Shown: positions 16,752 to 25,262 of the stretch, one piece after another
Layout: each line of letters starts with the position of its first letter
How positions within the stretch are numbered: the stretch's first letter is position 1
From: Peptococcaceae bacterium BRH_c8a
GTDB lineage: Bacteria; Bacillota; Desulfotomaculia; Desulfotomaculales; Desulfallaceae
Direction of reading: 5' to 3'
Length of the DNA stretch: 64,000 nucleotides
Assembly: GCA_000961575.1 (NCBI GenBank)
Contig: LADP01000025.1
Span: 62,001 to 126,000, forward strand
Position numbers and translations under genes: made by a program
The notes under the pieces: generated by a model
Seen by the model: only the letters and a program-made list of their open reading frames with translations
Databases searched by the model: none
Told to the model about the DNA's origin: nothing

Positions 16752-17918
16752 TTAGTTACTATATATTACCAGCGAACGGTCAACTTCTGAAATTGATCTT
16801 CTACCCGAATTGCCCATTGTTATATCAGTCTCGGCAATTAAATTGCGCATGACACGTTTAACACCTTTATCACCGGCAACTGCCAAACCGTAAGCATATG
16901 GCCGTCCAACCAGAACCGCAGATGCTCCCAGTGCAATAGCTTTTATGACATCAGCGCCACGGCGGATGCCGCTATCCATAAGGACAGGTACACGTCCCTG
17001 GACTGCTGCATATACTTTTGGTAAGGCATTTAGCGATGCAACTGCACCGTCCAAATGCCTGCCTCCGTGATTGGATACGATGATACCATTTGCCCCATAA
17101 TTTATAGCCATAAGTGCATCTTCAGGATGTAGAATCCCTTTAATCAGGATGGGCAATCTCGTGTTCTTGCGTATAAAAGCAAGGTCATCCCACGAGAAAT
17201 TGGGATTACGAGATATTTCAGCAACCAGTTCGGATGCCGCCTCCATATCCTGTTGCGGTGGTTTTGGCAGCATGGCAACAAAAACTGGGTCAGTAATAAA
17301 ATTGGCAACTGCCCTTCTTAATATGAGCGGCGGGTAAAGGTTATGCAAGTCCTCCGGACGCCAACCCAGTAACGGGTTATCAACTGTAATGACAACCGCA
17401 GAGTAACCATTTTTTCTGGCCCGTTCTATCAAACTCAAATTTAAATTATAATTTTTTCCCCAGTATAGCTGGAACCATCTGGGGGCATCACCCATTACCG
17501 CAGCAACCTCTTCAATTGACTGAGAAGAAAACGTGCTTAGAATAAAAACCGTGCCTATATCAGCGGCAGCCTTTGCGGTAGCAAGCTCTCCTCGCGGGTG
17601 AAACAGCTCTTGCCGACCAATTGGGGCGAGAAAAACCGGGAATGGAAACTTATACCCCAATAGACTAATAGACAAATCTCTCTCGGAAACTCCAACCATC
17701 ACCCTGGGTAATATACGCCAGCGGTAAAAGGCTTCTCTGTTGGCAAGCATAGTGTAACCTGCGCCTGCACTGCTTTCAATGTAATCGAATGCTCCTTCGT
17801 TAAGTACCCTTTTAGCTGCTGACTTCCACCCGCCAAATGATATAGGAAGTCGAGCATCCTTGGGGATGTTTATCTCCTCGTATATTTCAGCGCGCACCTT
17901 GGGACCGTAATTTGACAT
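16752..17918 (-). CDS. FMN-dependent alpha-hydroxy acid oxidase/dehydrogenase
   Basis: A 388-residue TIM-barrel flavoenzyme of the lactate oxidase/glycolate oxidase/lactate dehydrogenase family. Seen are the FMN-phosphate and catalytic region IIVSNHGGRHLDG with the base His, VLMDSGIRRGADVIKAI, LVGRPYAYGLAV, and the N-terminal AFDYIESSAGAGYT. It oxidises 2-hydroxy acids to 2-oxo acids. The substrate cannot be fixed; lactate-like acids are likely. It stands alone between convergent and divergent genes. The start has only a modest ribosome site (AAAGGGTTATTGCC). Confidence 0.85.
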   Translation of the reverse strand: MSNYGPKVRAEIYEEINIPKDARLPISFGGWKSAAKRVLNEGAFDYIESSAGAGYTMLANREAFYRWRILPRVMVGVSERDLSISLLGYKFPFPVFLAPIGRQELFHPRGELATAKAAADIGTVFILSTFSSQSIEEVAAVMGDAPRWFQLYWGKNYNLNLSLIERARKNGYSAVVITVDNPLLGWRPEDLHNLYPPLILRRAVANFITDPVFVAMLPKPPQQDMEAASELVAEISRNPNFSWDDLAFIRKNTRLPILIKGILHPEDALMAINYGANGIIVSNHGGRHLDGAVASLNALPKVYAAVQGRVPVLMDSGIRRGADVIKAIALGASAVLVGRPYAYGLAVAGDKGVKRVMRNLIAETDITMGNSGRRSISEVDRSLVIYSN

Positions 17919-18038
17919 GGCAATAACCCTTTCTTACTAAATTTGTATCATCGTATGCATGTAAATTTATATTTGATATATTTTTTAAGAAAATGGTTTG
18001 CACACTAACATACGGGTATTGCCTTTTTTAAAAAGATT

Positions 18039-18061
18039 AACCCCCGCTTTTAACGGGGGTT
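18039..18061 (-). terminator. Rho-independent terminator
   Basis: AACCCCCG and CGGGGGTT form a stem; on the minus strand AATCTTTTT follows. It ends the DUF1540 gene. Confidence 0.75.
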
Positions 18062-18092
18062 GTCGAATTATAACTTAGATGCAGTAACCGCC

Positions 18093-18248
18093 TTAACGCT
18101 GTTTGGATTTAAAAGTATTGCAGCAGGTTCCGTCTGTCGTATTCACTTTGTTGTCGCCGCTGGAACGAACCTCTATACCGTCGGCATGGCATTCATGGGC
18201 ATCATTATAATGGCATTCCTCACACATACATTTCATTACTTTGGACAT
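18093..18248 (-). CDS. DUF1540 Cys-rich small protein
   Basis: A 51-residue protein with CMCEECHYNDAHECHADGI and a later TCCNTF, the Cys pattern of DUF1540, which likely binds a metal such as zinc. GGAGGTTCAGGC precedes the ATG at 18248. DUF1540 proteins are common in spore-formers. It is a single-gene unit with its own terminator. Confidence 0.75.
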   Translation of the reverse strand: MSKVMKCMCEECHYNDAHECHADGIEVRSSGDNKVNTTDGTCCNTFKSKQR

Positions 18249-18436
18249 GCCTGAACCTCCTTGAAATTTGGTTACATAATTTATTATCTCTTTTTTTGTT
18301 GCAAATTATTAATATCACTGAGTTGCATTTGAGGTTTTTTAAAGGTTAATATAGCTGCCTTTTGTTTAACCGGTTCTTATACTGTTGATCGGCCAATAAA
18401 TATTTAATGTTGATACTTTTGCAAGGAGGGTGAATA

Positions 18437-18874
18437 ATGGTCGCACGCAACAAAAATTTAGAAATACTGAAAAAATATCAAAAAGAAGTGCTGGAAACGC
18501 TGGGCAAAGATTTCTGGACGGACATGTCCGAGGTAATGTCTAGTTCCCACCCCCCCGCCGACATTTATGAAACAGATGAAAAAGTGGTGGTGGTACTGGA
18601 GCTGCCGGGTTTAAAAGGCACCTCGGATGTGCAGCTTGCAGTCGATAACAACACGCTTTTGGTCAAAGGGCGAGTGGATCGGGATTACCAGCAAACTTAT
18701 AATTTATTGCAGGATGAGCGGCCCACCGGCACCTTTGAGCGCAAAATAATACTGCCTGTGACAGTGGATCCCTCGGGCACCAAGGCAGCTTATAAACACG
18801 GGTTGCTGGAAATCACATTACATAAATCCAGTTTTCGCACCGAGCGGCAAATTAAAGTACAATTCGTGGAATAG
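18437..18874 (+). CDS. Hsp20/alpha-crystallin small heat shock protein
   Basis: A 145-residue small heat shock protein. The alpha-crystallin domain runs from ADIYETDEKVVVVLELPG to the GLLEITLHKS strand, with a short N-terminal arm. Such proteins hold unfolded proteins without ATP; in spore-formers related proteins such as CotM enter the coat. AAGGAGGGTGAATA precedes the ATG. It converges with a second Hsp20-like gene. Confidence 0.85.
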   Translation: MVARNKNLEILKKYQKEVLETLGKDFWTDMSEVMSSSHPPADIYETDEKVVVVLELPGLKGTSDVQLAVDNNTLLVKGRVDRDYQQTYNLLQDERPTGTFERKIILPVTVDPSGTKAAYKHGLLEITLHKSSFRTERQIKVQFVE

Positions 18875-18895
18875 CTGCTGCCGGCTCCTAAGAAG

Positions 18896-19309
18896 TTAAA
18901 AATTTACTTTAACTTCCCGGGGTTTTACTTGACCGTCCTTGACCAGCCGAACTTCCAAGAACCCATTTTGGTAAGTTGCAGACTTCTCCTTATACATATT
19001 ACTGGCCGGTAAAAGCACCTGGCGCTGAAAAGGAACCGGTTTACCGTTCCGCTGCATAACACCGCGCAAGTGCAGTATATGACCCCCTAAAGTTACACTA
19101 ACTTCCCGGTTTTTATCCAATTCCGGTATTTCAACCAGTAATGTCAGTTCGTCATTTAGCTCGTGCAAAGAAACTTTAGGTTTAAAGATACCCGGGCGCT
19201 TGCCGGGGTTAAAAATGCCCTGGCTCAGCATTTCCTGATAAATATCGAGCATTGCACTCATATAGGCCCGGGCTGTTTGTATATCCAGGTTATTAAAATC
19301 GCGGTTCAT
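18896..19309 (-). CDS. Hsp20-like protein
   Basis: About 137 residues. An Hsp20 domain (KVSLHELNDELTLLVEIPEL, GHILHLRGVMQ, QNGFLEVRLVKDG) follows a helical arm. It is only distantly similar to the neighbouring Hsp20. I start at ATG 19309 near AAGGAAAG; the longer frame to 19375 would overlap the divergent GerPC-like gene. It may be a coat-associated form, since the gene it faces is spore related. Confidence 0.75.
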   Translation of the reverse strand: MNRDFNNLDIQTARAYMSAMLDIYQEMLSQGIFNPGKRPGIFKPKVSLHELNDELTLLVEIPELDKNREVSVTLGGHILHLRGVMQRNGKPVPFQRQVLLPASNMYKEKSATYQNGFLEVRLVKDGQVKPREVKVNF

Positions 19310-19347
19310 CCGGCGTTTCTTTCCTTTCTTACGATAGTTATAAAGGT

Positions 19348-19920
19348 GTGCATGCTGTGAAAAAACATGCGTCAACTGGTGACGTCCGGTTAAGCCTGAT
19401 ACAGAAATTAACCCGTATCTTTAACAGGCCCGACCAGCCTAAAAATAACACGGTTTCAAGGCCTGGTTGCGATTATTCATGCCAACCTTTGTTAAATTTG
19501 CTGGCGTCCTTAACCAGGCTGGAAGCTGAAGTGCATGCCGTCAAAGAACAAGTTCAAAGGATGCAATCAATTCTGGATGCGCCCAAAGACGGCATCGAAA
19601 ATTTTACGGTGGAAAAAATGTACGTGGATAAATTTGAACTCAATGTAGAATCCATTGACGTGGAAACAGTCAGCGGTGCCCTGAATGTCGGCATAACCCA
19701 TAACAGCGTGGTGGGTATGGGTCAACCTGGAGGTATGGGTGCGCCGGGTGTCGGTCACCGAGTAAAAACCGGCAATCTAAAAAAAGTTATTAACGAGCAT
19801 ATGAGTAATGGGCAGCAGTCCGCCGGGGCAAAAGCTCGGGATCGGGGTGAAAAAAAATATACCCGCACCTTTTACCCCAACCAGGAAAGGCCCAAAATCA
19901 CGGTCAACAAGGTTGGCTAG
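19348..19920 (+). CDS. GerPC-like spore germination protein
   Basis: About 190 residues. A coiled-coil stretch (LTRLEAEVHAVKEQVQRM) is followed by a beta-rich part (NFTVEKMYVDKFELNVESI, GALNVGITHN), as in GerPC. GerP proteins lie in the spore coat and help germinants reach their receptors. AAAGGTG precedes the start; GTG at 19357 is an alternative. Two small GerP-like genes lie just downstream on the opposite strand. The call rests on layout and context. Confidence 0.6.
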   Translation: MHAVKKHASTGDVRLSLIQKLTRIFNRPDQPKNNTVSRPGCDYSCQPLLNLLASLTRLEAEVHAVKEQVQRMQSILDAPKDGIENFTVEKMYVDKFELNVESIDVETVSGALNVGITHNSVVGMGQPGGMGAPGVGHRVKTGNLKKVINEHMSNGQQSAGAKARDRGEKKYTRTFYPNQERPKITVNKVG

Positions 19921-20141
19921 ATCAATGCATTCATGGGCATATCTACCGCATCGGGATCAAATTGCGTGTTGCCGTTGATATTTAGCTGGTTATTGATGAT
20001 CTGAAAATCACCCATATTAAAAGAGCCCGCCGCTGCCTGCATTTTCATGGCGCTCCTGGTATTGGTTAGATTCGCATCAGCCTGGAGCACCTGGCCCCCT
20101 GATTGCACCGCCGTTATTTTTACCGGACCCATTATAATCAA
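19917..20141 (-). CDS. GerPA/GerPF-like spore germination protein
   Basis: A 74-residue protein that begins MGPVKITAVQSGGQVLQAD after a possible short extension, with AAGSFNMGDFQI in the centre. Both match the GerPA/GerPF plan of a short strand, then a GS-rich loop ending in a polar tail. The likely start is TTG at 20141, nine bases after GGAGGTG; ATG at 20132 is possible. Its end overlaps the convergent GerPC-like stop by four bases. Confidence 0.65.
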   Translation of the reverse strand: MIIMGPVKITAVQSGGQVLQADANLTNTRSAMKMQAAAGSFNMGDFQIINNQLNINGNTQFDPDAVDMPMNALI

Positions 20142-20195
20142 ACGCCTGCACCTCCAGTTAAACCGTCCCCGGGAAAAAATTGTGGATGTTGTTGA

Positions 20196-20414
20196 CTAAA
20201 TCTCACTTAAATCATGACTAGATTGGTGGGAAATATTATTGGGATTGCTGATCTGGTCGGCGTCACCGTTATTCATGGAACCGGGACCGGCCTGCATTAA
20301 CATCTCACTGCTGGGTACATTGATAATCCGTTCGCCGATGATAAACGAGGCACCCGATTGGATACTATTTATTTTAATGTTACCGATCTTGATAATGGTA
20401 TAGCTCATGCTCAC
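20196..20414 (-). CDS. GerP-family small protein
   Basis: 72 residues of similar plan to the previous gene (IKIGNIKINSIQSGASFIIG, then AGPGSMNNGDADQI). Both probably form coat subcomplexes with the GerPC-like protein. The start could be GTG 20414 or ATG 20408; no strong ribosome site is seen, so translation may be weak or coupled. Confidence 0.6.
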   Translation of the reverse strand: MSMSYTIIKIGNIKINSIQSGASFIIGERIINVPSSEMLMQAGPGSMNNGDADQISNPNNISHQSSHDLSEI

Positions 20415-20513
20415 TCACACAACCTAATCATTAATCAGGGACATGCCTCGTCCCCTTTTGGTGCTGATAAAACAGCCTATGCAAATAACCAGGCAATAGT
20501 TACTGCTCCCATG

Positions 20514-21554
20514 CTAATACATGTCATTTTGATTAGTTCTTGGTTTATTAAAATCTTGTGTTTGATTCATACTTGAAGAGTTAATATTCTGTTTCATACT
20601 AGTTGGTTGTTGAGATTTCTGCATGCGGGTTTCATCGCTTTGTTCCATTTGGTGCTGCATGGTGTAGGGTTGCTCTTGAATATTATCTTCTTGGTCATAT
20701 TCATGTTTACCATCCATCACGGACGTGTCATTTGTAAGTGAATTGCCTGAGTTTCCAGTAGTATGCATCATGCCTCGCTGAGTCTCGGTATTCATATCCG
20801 GGTGCACTTGGACCAAGCCCAAAAGCTCCTCCGGTGTAGTGCCAGCCTCTTCTAACGCCAATCTGATTGATGTATTCTTCAGCTGCTCGGCAGTAAGGGA
20901 TAAACCATTGGACTTGCTTTGTTCCAGCACATAATACTGGCTGGCCGAAAGACCCAATTCACCGGCCTTCGCTATAAAACCCTTGTCATGGCGCGACATG
21001 ACCATGAAAGGGGTTTTTTCACCGCTGTTCATACTGCTCAAAATAGCCTCTTTAAGTTTCTCCTCATCAATGTAGTGACTGCCGTCCTTTGTCATATCGG
21101 CAAAACTCATAATTATAATGCCATTGCCGTAATCATCCAGAACACTTGCTTTGGATGCAATTACCGAAACCGCCTGGTATATATTCTTGCCTTTAATGTC
21201 CGGTGCTGTCAGTTGACTGGTTCCTTTATATTTCATATCAGTGACTCTGTTATCTCTGTCCAGCCAGAACTCTGCGCTGCTCTTATCCAGGTCTAAACTG
21301 AAATAGGCTTCCGCTGGTTGGGAAATAAGCGGGTTGGCCAATCCGAAAACTAAAAGCACAATTGCTGCGGCCGCAATCATCGTTTTCCACCCGGAAATGT
21401 TCCAGTGACGGGCTGATGATTGGTTTTTGAGAAATAATACCTGGCCGACCTGATGACTTTTTCTGCGGGGTATGTAAATAAATTGCCCGTCTTCCGCATA
21501 AGTTACAGAACTGCGGCCATTAAACGACACGATAATTACTCTGGTCTTCTCCAT
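20514..21554 (-). CDS. rsgI: RsgI-type membrane anti-sigma-I factor
   Basis: About 346 residues. An N-terminal anti-sigma domain (RVIIVSFNGRSSVTYAEDGQ), one membrane helix near 57-76, then an outside region ending in a long Gln/Asn/Met-rich tail (about residue 250 onward). RsgI holds SigI at the membrane until a signal is sensed outside; in cellulolytic clostridia the outer domain binds sugars, but no such domain is seen here. AAGGAG precedes ATG 21554. The start overlaps the end of sigI by 35 bp, the classic arrangement. Confidence 0.85.
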   Translation of the reverse strand: MEKTRVIIVSFNGRSSVTYAEDGQFIYIPRRKSHQVGQVLFLKNQSSARHWNISGWKTMIAAAAIVLLVFGLANPLISQPAEAYFSLDLDKSSAEFWLDRDNRVTDMKYKGTSQLTAPDIKGKNIYQAVSVIASKASVLDDYGNGIIIMSFADMTKDGSHYIDEEKLKEAILSSMNSGEKTPFMVMSRHDKGFIAKAGELGLSASQYYVLEQSKSNGLSLTAEQLKNTSIRLALEEAGTTPEELLGLVQVHPDMNTETQRGMMHTTGNSGNSLTNDTSVMDGKHEYDQEDNIQEQPYTMQHQMEQSDETRMQKSQQPTSMKQNINSSSMNQTQDFNKPRTNQNDMY

Positions 21555-22335
21555 AATCCTTCTCTCCTTGATAACCATCAAAATTGGTAAAACGTTTAAG
21601 CGGTGACAATATAGGGTCTGATAAGATGAGGGTAATGGCAATAATGTATTTTCTGCCGCGCTCTATTATTTTTCGACTTAAACCTGTGGATACACATAAT
21701 AATTTAACCGGGACTTGACCATATTTTTGTAAATAATCCAACATATCTGGGTTTCGGGACAATACAATCGCCGCTTGAAGCAGATTTTCCCGGGTGTCCC
21801 GGTGTTTGGGGGATACTTCCGGCAGTTGGCCAATATCTATTCCATATCCAACCAATAAACCTTGGTAGTAGGTTATTATGCCGGCCAGGTTTTCCTTGGT
21901 CTGGTCATCATTATAGAGGCTTAGTGATTTGGCATTGATTCCTGTTTTAAGCTCATTTTTTTCTTCAAAAGTTGAGGACAAGACTTCTTTTTCGAACTTG
22001 GCTTGTTGCCTGAAGTAATCAATTAACCTTCTTTTTATTACAACCCCCGCAAAAGTGCTGAATTTAACATCCCCCGCAGTATCAAAGGCATCTATGGCTT
22101 CATTAAACGCAAGTAATCCAATGCTTAATTCATCATCGTTTTCCCAAATTAGATACCTTTTACAAACCTTTGAGCATATCTTGGCTATAAAGTGATAATG
22201 CTTTTTAATCAGCTTCTCACGACATAGAGGGTCCCCTTTCTGCGCGCTGGTTATTAGAGTATTTAAATTAAATAAAAACAACTTAATCAACCCCATTATA
22301 TTTATCGAGAGCAAAACGGATTTTTGGGTAGGCAC
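21520..22335 (-). CDS. sigI: RNA polymerase sigma factor SigI
   Basis: A 271-residue sigma-70-family factor of the SigI type. It has a region 2 (FIAKICSKVCKRYLIWENDDEL, FSTFAGVVIKRRLIDYFR) and the special C-terminal SigI region instead of a standard region 4. SigI controls heat or envelope responses in Bacillus and polysaccharide sensing in some clostridia. It is followed by rsgI with overlap. The start may be GTG 22335 or ATG 22296; neither has a strong ribosome site. Phased TGT half-sites lie about 70 bp upstream. Confidence 0.85.
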   Translation of the reverse strand: MPTQKSVLLSINIMGLIKLFLFNLNTLITSAQKGDPLCREKLIKKHYHFIAKICSKVCKRYLIWENDDELSIGLLAFNEAIDAFDTAGDVKFSTFAGVVIKRRLIDYFRQQAKFEKEVLSSTFEEKNELKTGINAKSLSLYNDDQTKENLAGIITYYQGLLVGYGIDIGQLPEVSPKHRDTRENLLQAAIVLSRNPDMLDYLQKYGQVPVKLLCVSTGLSRKIIERGRKYIIAITLILSDPILSPLKRFTNFDGYQGEKDYGEDQSNYRVV

Positions 22336-22350
22336 TTCCCAAAAAGTTAA

Positions 22351-22376
22351 AAACCCTCGTTATTGAAGGAGGGTTT
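22351..22376 (-). terminator. Terminator-like hairpin upstream of sigI
   Basis: AAACCCTC and GAGGGTTT form a stem; the minus strand then reads TTTAACTTTTT. It may end read-through from the gene at 22551 or attenuate sigI. Confidence 0.55.
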
Positions 22377-22405
22377 CTTTACTTTAGCAGTTTAATTTAA
22401 CAATT

Positions 22406-22435
22406 TTGTCTCGTTTATGTGTCATTTTTGTAAAC
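22406..22435 (+). promoter_or_regulatory. TGT half-sites phased at 11 bp, upstream of sigI
   Basis: TGTCTC, TGTGTC and TGTAAA start at 22407, 22418 and 22429, exactly 11 apart. The site lies upstream of sigI-rsgI but points the other way. It matches the sites at 5866, 25148, 30066 and 34061. Confidence 0.4.
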
Positions 22436-22507
22436 ATTTAAGCAAAGTTTAACTTTTGCAAAGATCATTCACCGCCCGCTTTTTTACCCGAGGTCAGTCG
22501 GGATTTT

Positions 22508-22534
22508 AAAAGGGGTGATCAGCTCACCCCTTTT
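22508..22534 (-). terminator. Strong hairpin after the Met-rich gene
   Basis: A perfect 11-bp stem, AAAAGGGGTGA with TCACCCCTTTT, lies 16 bp after the stop of the gene at 22551. Confidence 0.75.
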
Positions 22535-22550
22535 GGACTACCCGTTATAT

Positions 22551-23048
22551 TTAACTTCTCATCATGCCACCTTTTTCGGATTTCATTTTTGCGCCGGCCT
22601 GATGCATATCATCCGTCGCATTGGACATCGATTCATGCTGCCCAACCATCTTGTTATTCCTTGACATATCCTGATAAATCTCTTTCATTTTCTCCTGGTT
22701 TTGTTTATGCATTTCTGCCATTTGCTCGGATGTCTTGTCACCCATCAGTTGGGGCCCCGTTTTTGAGGCTTGGCTGCCTTTTACACCGGCATCGCTGTGC
22801 TTACCCTTTTCTTTGGCGGTGTCTTGCCCGGCTTTCCGGCCGTCGGAATTCTGTAACTTATGCCGATTGCTGTCCATTGCCTTAGTCATCGCATCCGAAT
22901 CTTGCTGGTTCATATAAACCTGATGTTGGACTGATTTCGTGGGTGCAGTTTGACGTGTGCTGTCAAAAGTACCGGCGCTGGCAACACCAACCATTGCAGC
23001 ACTCAGAGCTACAGTGCTTAGAGCAAGGAAAAACTTATTCTTCTTCAT
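22551..23048 (-). CDS. Secreted Met/Lys-rich protein
   Basis: A 165-residue protein with a signal peptide (MKKNKFFLALSTVALSAAM, cleavage probably after VASAG) and a polar body rich in Gln, Lys and Met, with helical stretches such as MAEMHKQNQEKMKEIYQDM. There is no cysteine in the mature part. AAGGAGG precedes the ATG. Met-rich secreted proteins can bind copper, but this is only a possibility. It lies upstream of sigI on the same strand. Family not recognised. Confidence 0.65.
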   Translation of the reverse strand: MKKNKFFLALSTVALSAAMVGVASAGTFDSTRQTAPTKSVQHQVYMNQQDSDAMTKAMDSNRHKLQNSDGRKAGQDTAKEKGKHSDAGVKGSQASKTGPQLMGDKTSEQMAEMHKQNQEKMKEIYQDMSRNNKMVGQHESMSNATDDMHQAGAKMKSEKGGMMRS

Positions 23049-23389
23049 TAATGTGCCTCCTTAATTGCAACCCATATTTTTGGAAGGTCATTTTCCGGGC
23101 CCGGAAACTTACTTCCTCTTGGCATCTATCCTTTCGAAGTCGCGCTGCGATTTTGGAGGGTGTTAACTGATTATTTTATTAAGCATAGTGTTAATGACCG
23201 CAGCCATCCCAAACCGTAAAAGAAAAAAACAAGCCGGTCATCGAAATCCAGAGAAAAAGTGGATAATGTTGGTGCAGCGGTTAGGGTAATCTTTGGCCAA
23301 AGTAATAAGGCTGTGACGTGGAGGTCAACAGCCTTACTAATTTTAATGTTTGATTTTATTGATGTTCGCACGTCTTTAAACAAAGCCAC
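23049..23389. other. Intergenic stretch
   Basis: This must hold the promoter of the gene at 22551. On the minus strand an ACCCTCC box and CGAAA about 18 bp apart (near 23125-23160) recall SigI-type promoters, weakly. A terminator lies at 23306-23336. A 72-codon minus frame at 23171 lacks a ribosome site and is not called. Confidence 0.3.
23306..23336 (-). terminator. Terminator-like hairpin
   Basis: TAAGGCTGT and ACAGCCTTA form a stem about 55 bp after the end of the gene at 23390. Confidence 0.5.
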
Positions 23390-23887
23390 TTAATTTTTAG
23401 TGTTAATCGCCTCTTTCATAGCCGGGCGTAACCGGTTATCACCGGCCATATCCCTGATTACCGGCTGCATTTCAGGGAGAGCCATCATCTCGATAAAATT
23501 CTTGCGCGCCTCGGGGGTGGACATAATCTGTGACATGGCTTGCCTCATCCTGGCGTCTTGCATCATGTCGATCATGGACTGCCTCATTTCAGGCTGCTGC
23601 ATCGCGTCTATCATGGCCTGACGCATTTGCGGGGAACTCATAATATTCACCATAGCGCGTCGGTTTTCCTGTGAGCCCATCATATTAGCCATATCGTCCC
23701 AATTGGTGGAATCGTGCATATAGTCCATCATGTAACCTTGCCCCTGCCCGTAACCCGGGCCTGCGCCCGGTACCGGTGCGGGTTTGGCGTAACCGCCCCC
23801 CATCCAATACCGGGGACCGGCCATAGAACCGATCACTAAGCCTAACACAAGTGTGCCCAGTGCCGCTGCCCACCACCACTTTCTCAT
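23390..23887 (-). CDS. Membrane-anchored protein with seven 13-residue Met-rich repeats
   Basis: 165 residues. An N-terminal anchor (WWWAAALGTLVLGLVIGSM), a Gly/Pro/Tyr linker, then seven tandem 13-residue units at residues 66-156. Typical units are MIDAMQQPEMRQS, MIDMMQDARMRQA and MSQIMSTPEARKN, with consensus M-x2-M/I-M-x2-P-x-M-R-Q-A. The units are predicted helical with stacked Met faces, so outside metal binding or self-assembly is possible. I recognise no family. The start at 23887 has GGAGGTTTGAT upstream. Confidence 0.7.
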   Translation of the reverse strand: MRKWWWAAALGTLVLGLVIGSMAGPRYWMGGGYAKPAPVPGAGPGYGQGQGYMMDYMHDSTNWDDMANMMGSQENRRAMVNIMSSPQMRQAMIDAMQQPEMRQSMIDMMQDARMRQAMSQIMSTPEARKNFIEMMALPEMQPVIRDMAGDNRLRPAMKEAINTKN

Positions 23888-23945
23888 ATCAAACCTCCAT
23901 TCGTTCTTGTAGGGCGTTCTCAGGCTATTTTTTCACCCGCGCTGG

Positions 23946-24593
23946 TTATCTATGTATAGCTTGTTTAGTTTTGTTGCGGTACATGGTTTCATCAGCCCGG
24001 CACAATAACACATTCGCTGTTTGCCCATCTTCCGGGTACACCGAAATGCCTGCCGAGATGCCTAATGGATATTTGTTGACCTGCTGCGCAACTGTTTTTT
24101 TAATTCTCTGTACCAGGCCGGCGCTTTGTGCTCTTGTTAAACCCGGACATAAAATCACAAACTCGTCCCCGCCAATACGGCCGACTACATCGGTGGAGCG
24201 GACATTGGATGCAATTGTGTTGGAAATAATCTGCAAGGCGTAGTCCCCTTGCTCATGCCCGTACCGGTCATTGATTTGCTTGAACTTATCCACGTCAATA
24301 AATATTATAGATAGCATTGCACCGCTTTTATCAGCATGCGCAAGGTGCCTGTGCAGCATCTGAATCAGCATTCTGCGGTTGACCGCACCGGTTAGCGTAT
24401 CAAAACTGGCCAGGTGGTTGATACGGTCATAAGTATAACCAATCCAAAGTCCAATGGGAATATAAAGCAAAGACAACACATAAATTGGCCACATTGACGG
24501 CAACAGGTAGCAGAAAGTGATGCAAACAACTGCCGCTGCCAATCCGGTTAATGCACCATATATCTTGCCTTTGTTCCTTTGATTTATTTTCAT
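23946..24593 (-). CDS. Membrane diguanylate cyclase (GGDEF)
   Basis: About 215 residues. Two membrane helices at the N-terminus lead directly into a full GGDEF domain: DTLTGAVNRRML, FIDVDKFKQINDRYGHEQGD and the active-site RIGGDEF. It should make cyclic di-GMP from two GTP. There is no sensor domain beyond the short membrane part. ATG 24593 lies seven bases after GGGGG. A c-di-GMP riboswitch lies at 46962, so this gene is one possible source of its ligand. Whether an RxxD inhibitory site is present was not resolved. Confidence 0.85.
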   Translation of the reverse strand: MKINQRNKGKIYGALTGLAAAVVCITFCYLLPSMWPIYVLSLLYIPIGLWIGYTYDRINHLASFDTLTGAVNRRMLIQMLHRHLAHADKSGAMLSIIFIDVDKFKQINDRYGHEQGDYALQIISNTIASNVRSTDVVGRIGGDEFVILCPGLTRAQSAGLVQRIKKTVAQQVNKYPLGISAGISVYPEDGQTANVLLCRADETMYRNKTKQAIHR

Positions 24594-24743
24594 AACCAAG
24601 CCCCCGAAAAAATAATTTTAAGAAATTAATCAGATTGTTTTTCAGTTGGTAGTAAAGATTTACTCCCAATGCATGTTCTTCATAATTCGACAATTTCCTG
24701 CAACCACCAGCTGTCATAGTGGATGGGTTAGAAAAAGTAAAAA

Positions 24744-24761
24744 GCCGGGAATATTCCCGGC
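24744..24761. terminator. Bidirectional terminator
   Basis: Perfect palindrome GCCGGGAATATTCCCGGC with A- and T-runs on both sides. It ends the SHOCT gene on the minus strand. Confidence 0.75.
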
Positions 24762-24823
24762 AAAAAAATGGCTGACAATGATAAATCGATTAAGAGAAAA
24801 GCAATTAATTCTTACGTTTAAGG

Positions 24824-25081
24824 TCAACCTCTAAGCAAATCCTCTTTCATACTGCTGAAATCTTCTTTGGATATCTCGCCGTTGGCGTATCTTTTTTTCA
24901 AAATCACCAGCGGTTCCGGTGTATCATTTTCACCAACGGACACTTTTTTTCTCCGTTCAAACAGGCACAGCACCAAATAAACCACACCTACTATAATGAG
25001 CACCGGCAGGAGCATCGATAACAGCATAGAGAAACTCCACAGCAGTGAACTGATGCCGTCACCAAATCCAAATCCCATCAT
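24824..25081 (-). CDS. SHOCT-domain membrane protein
   Basis: An 85-residue protein. One long hydrophobic helix (MLLPVLIIVGVVYLVLCLF) is followed by a SHOCT domain (LVILKKRYANGEISKEDFSSM). SHOCT tails occur on many membrane proteins and probably aid oligomer formation. GGGGGTAACTAATT precedes the ATG. The divergent gene at 25263 shares its promoter region, which holds phased TGT sites. Confidence 0.8.
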   Translation of the reverse strand: MMGFGFGDGISSLLWSFSMLLSMLLPVLIIVGVVYLVLCLFERRKKVSVGENDTPEPLVILKKRYANGEISKEDFSSMKEDLLRG

Positions 25082-25147
25082 AATTAGTTACCCCCTTTTG
25101 TGGTATTAATATGTTTATTCGTAGGTTAATCTTATTAAAAAATCTTC

Positions 25148-25183
25148 ACAAATCGTTCTCAGAACTTTAACAAATTTGTCACA
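25148..25183 (-). promoter_or_regulatory. TGT half-sites phased at 11 bp
   Basis: On the minus strand TGTGAC, TGTTAA, TGAGAA and TGTGAA follow each other at exactly 11 bp (25183, 25172, 25161, 25150); the third is a weaker match. The site lies between the divergent SHOCT and 25263 genes. Confidence 0.5.
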
Positions 25184-25262
25184 ACCGATTACGGAAATAC
25201 CAGTTTAAAAATATTAAGGAGGGGCAACATAAATTAACAATTATTTATAAAGGGGAATTTAT

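Noticed and set aside
23171-23389. 72-codon minus-strand frame
   Set aside because: It spans a terminator, lacks a ribosome site and its residues look random.
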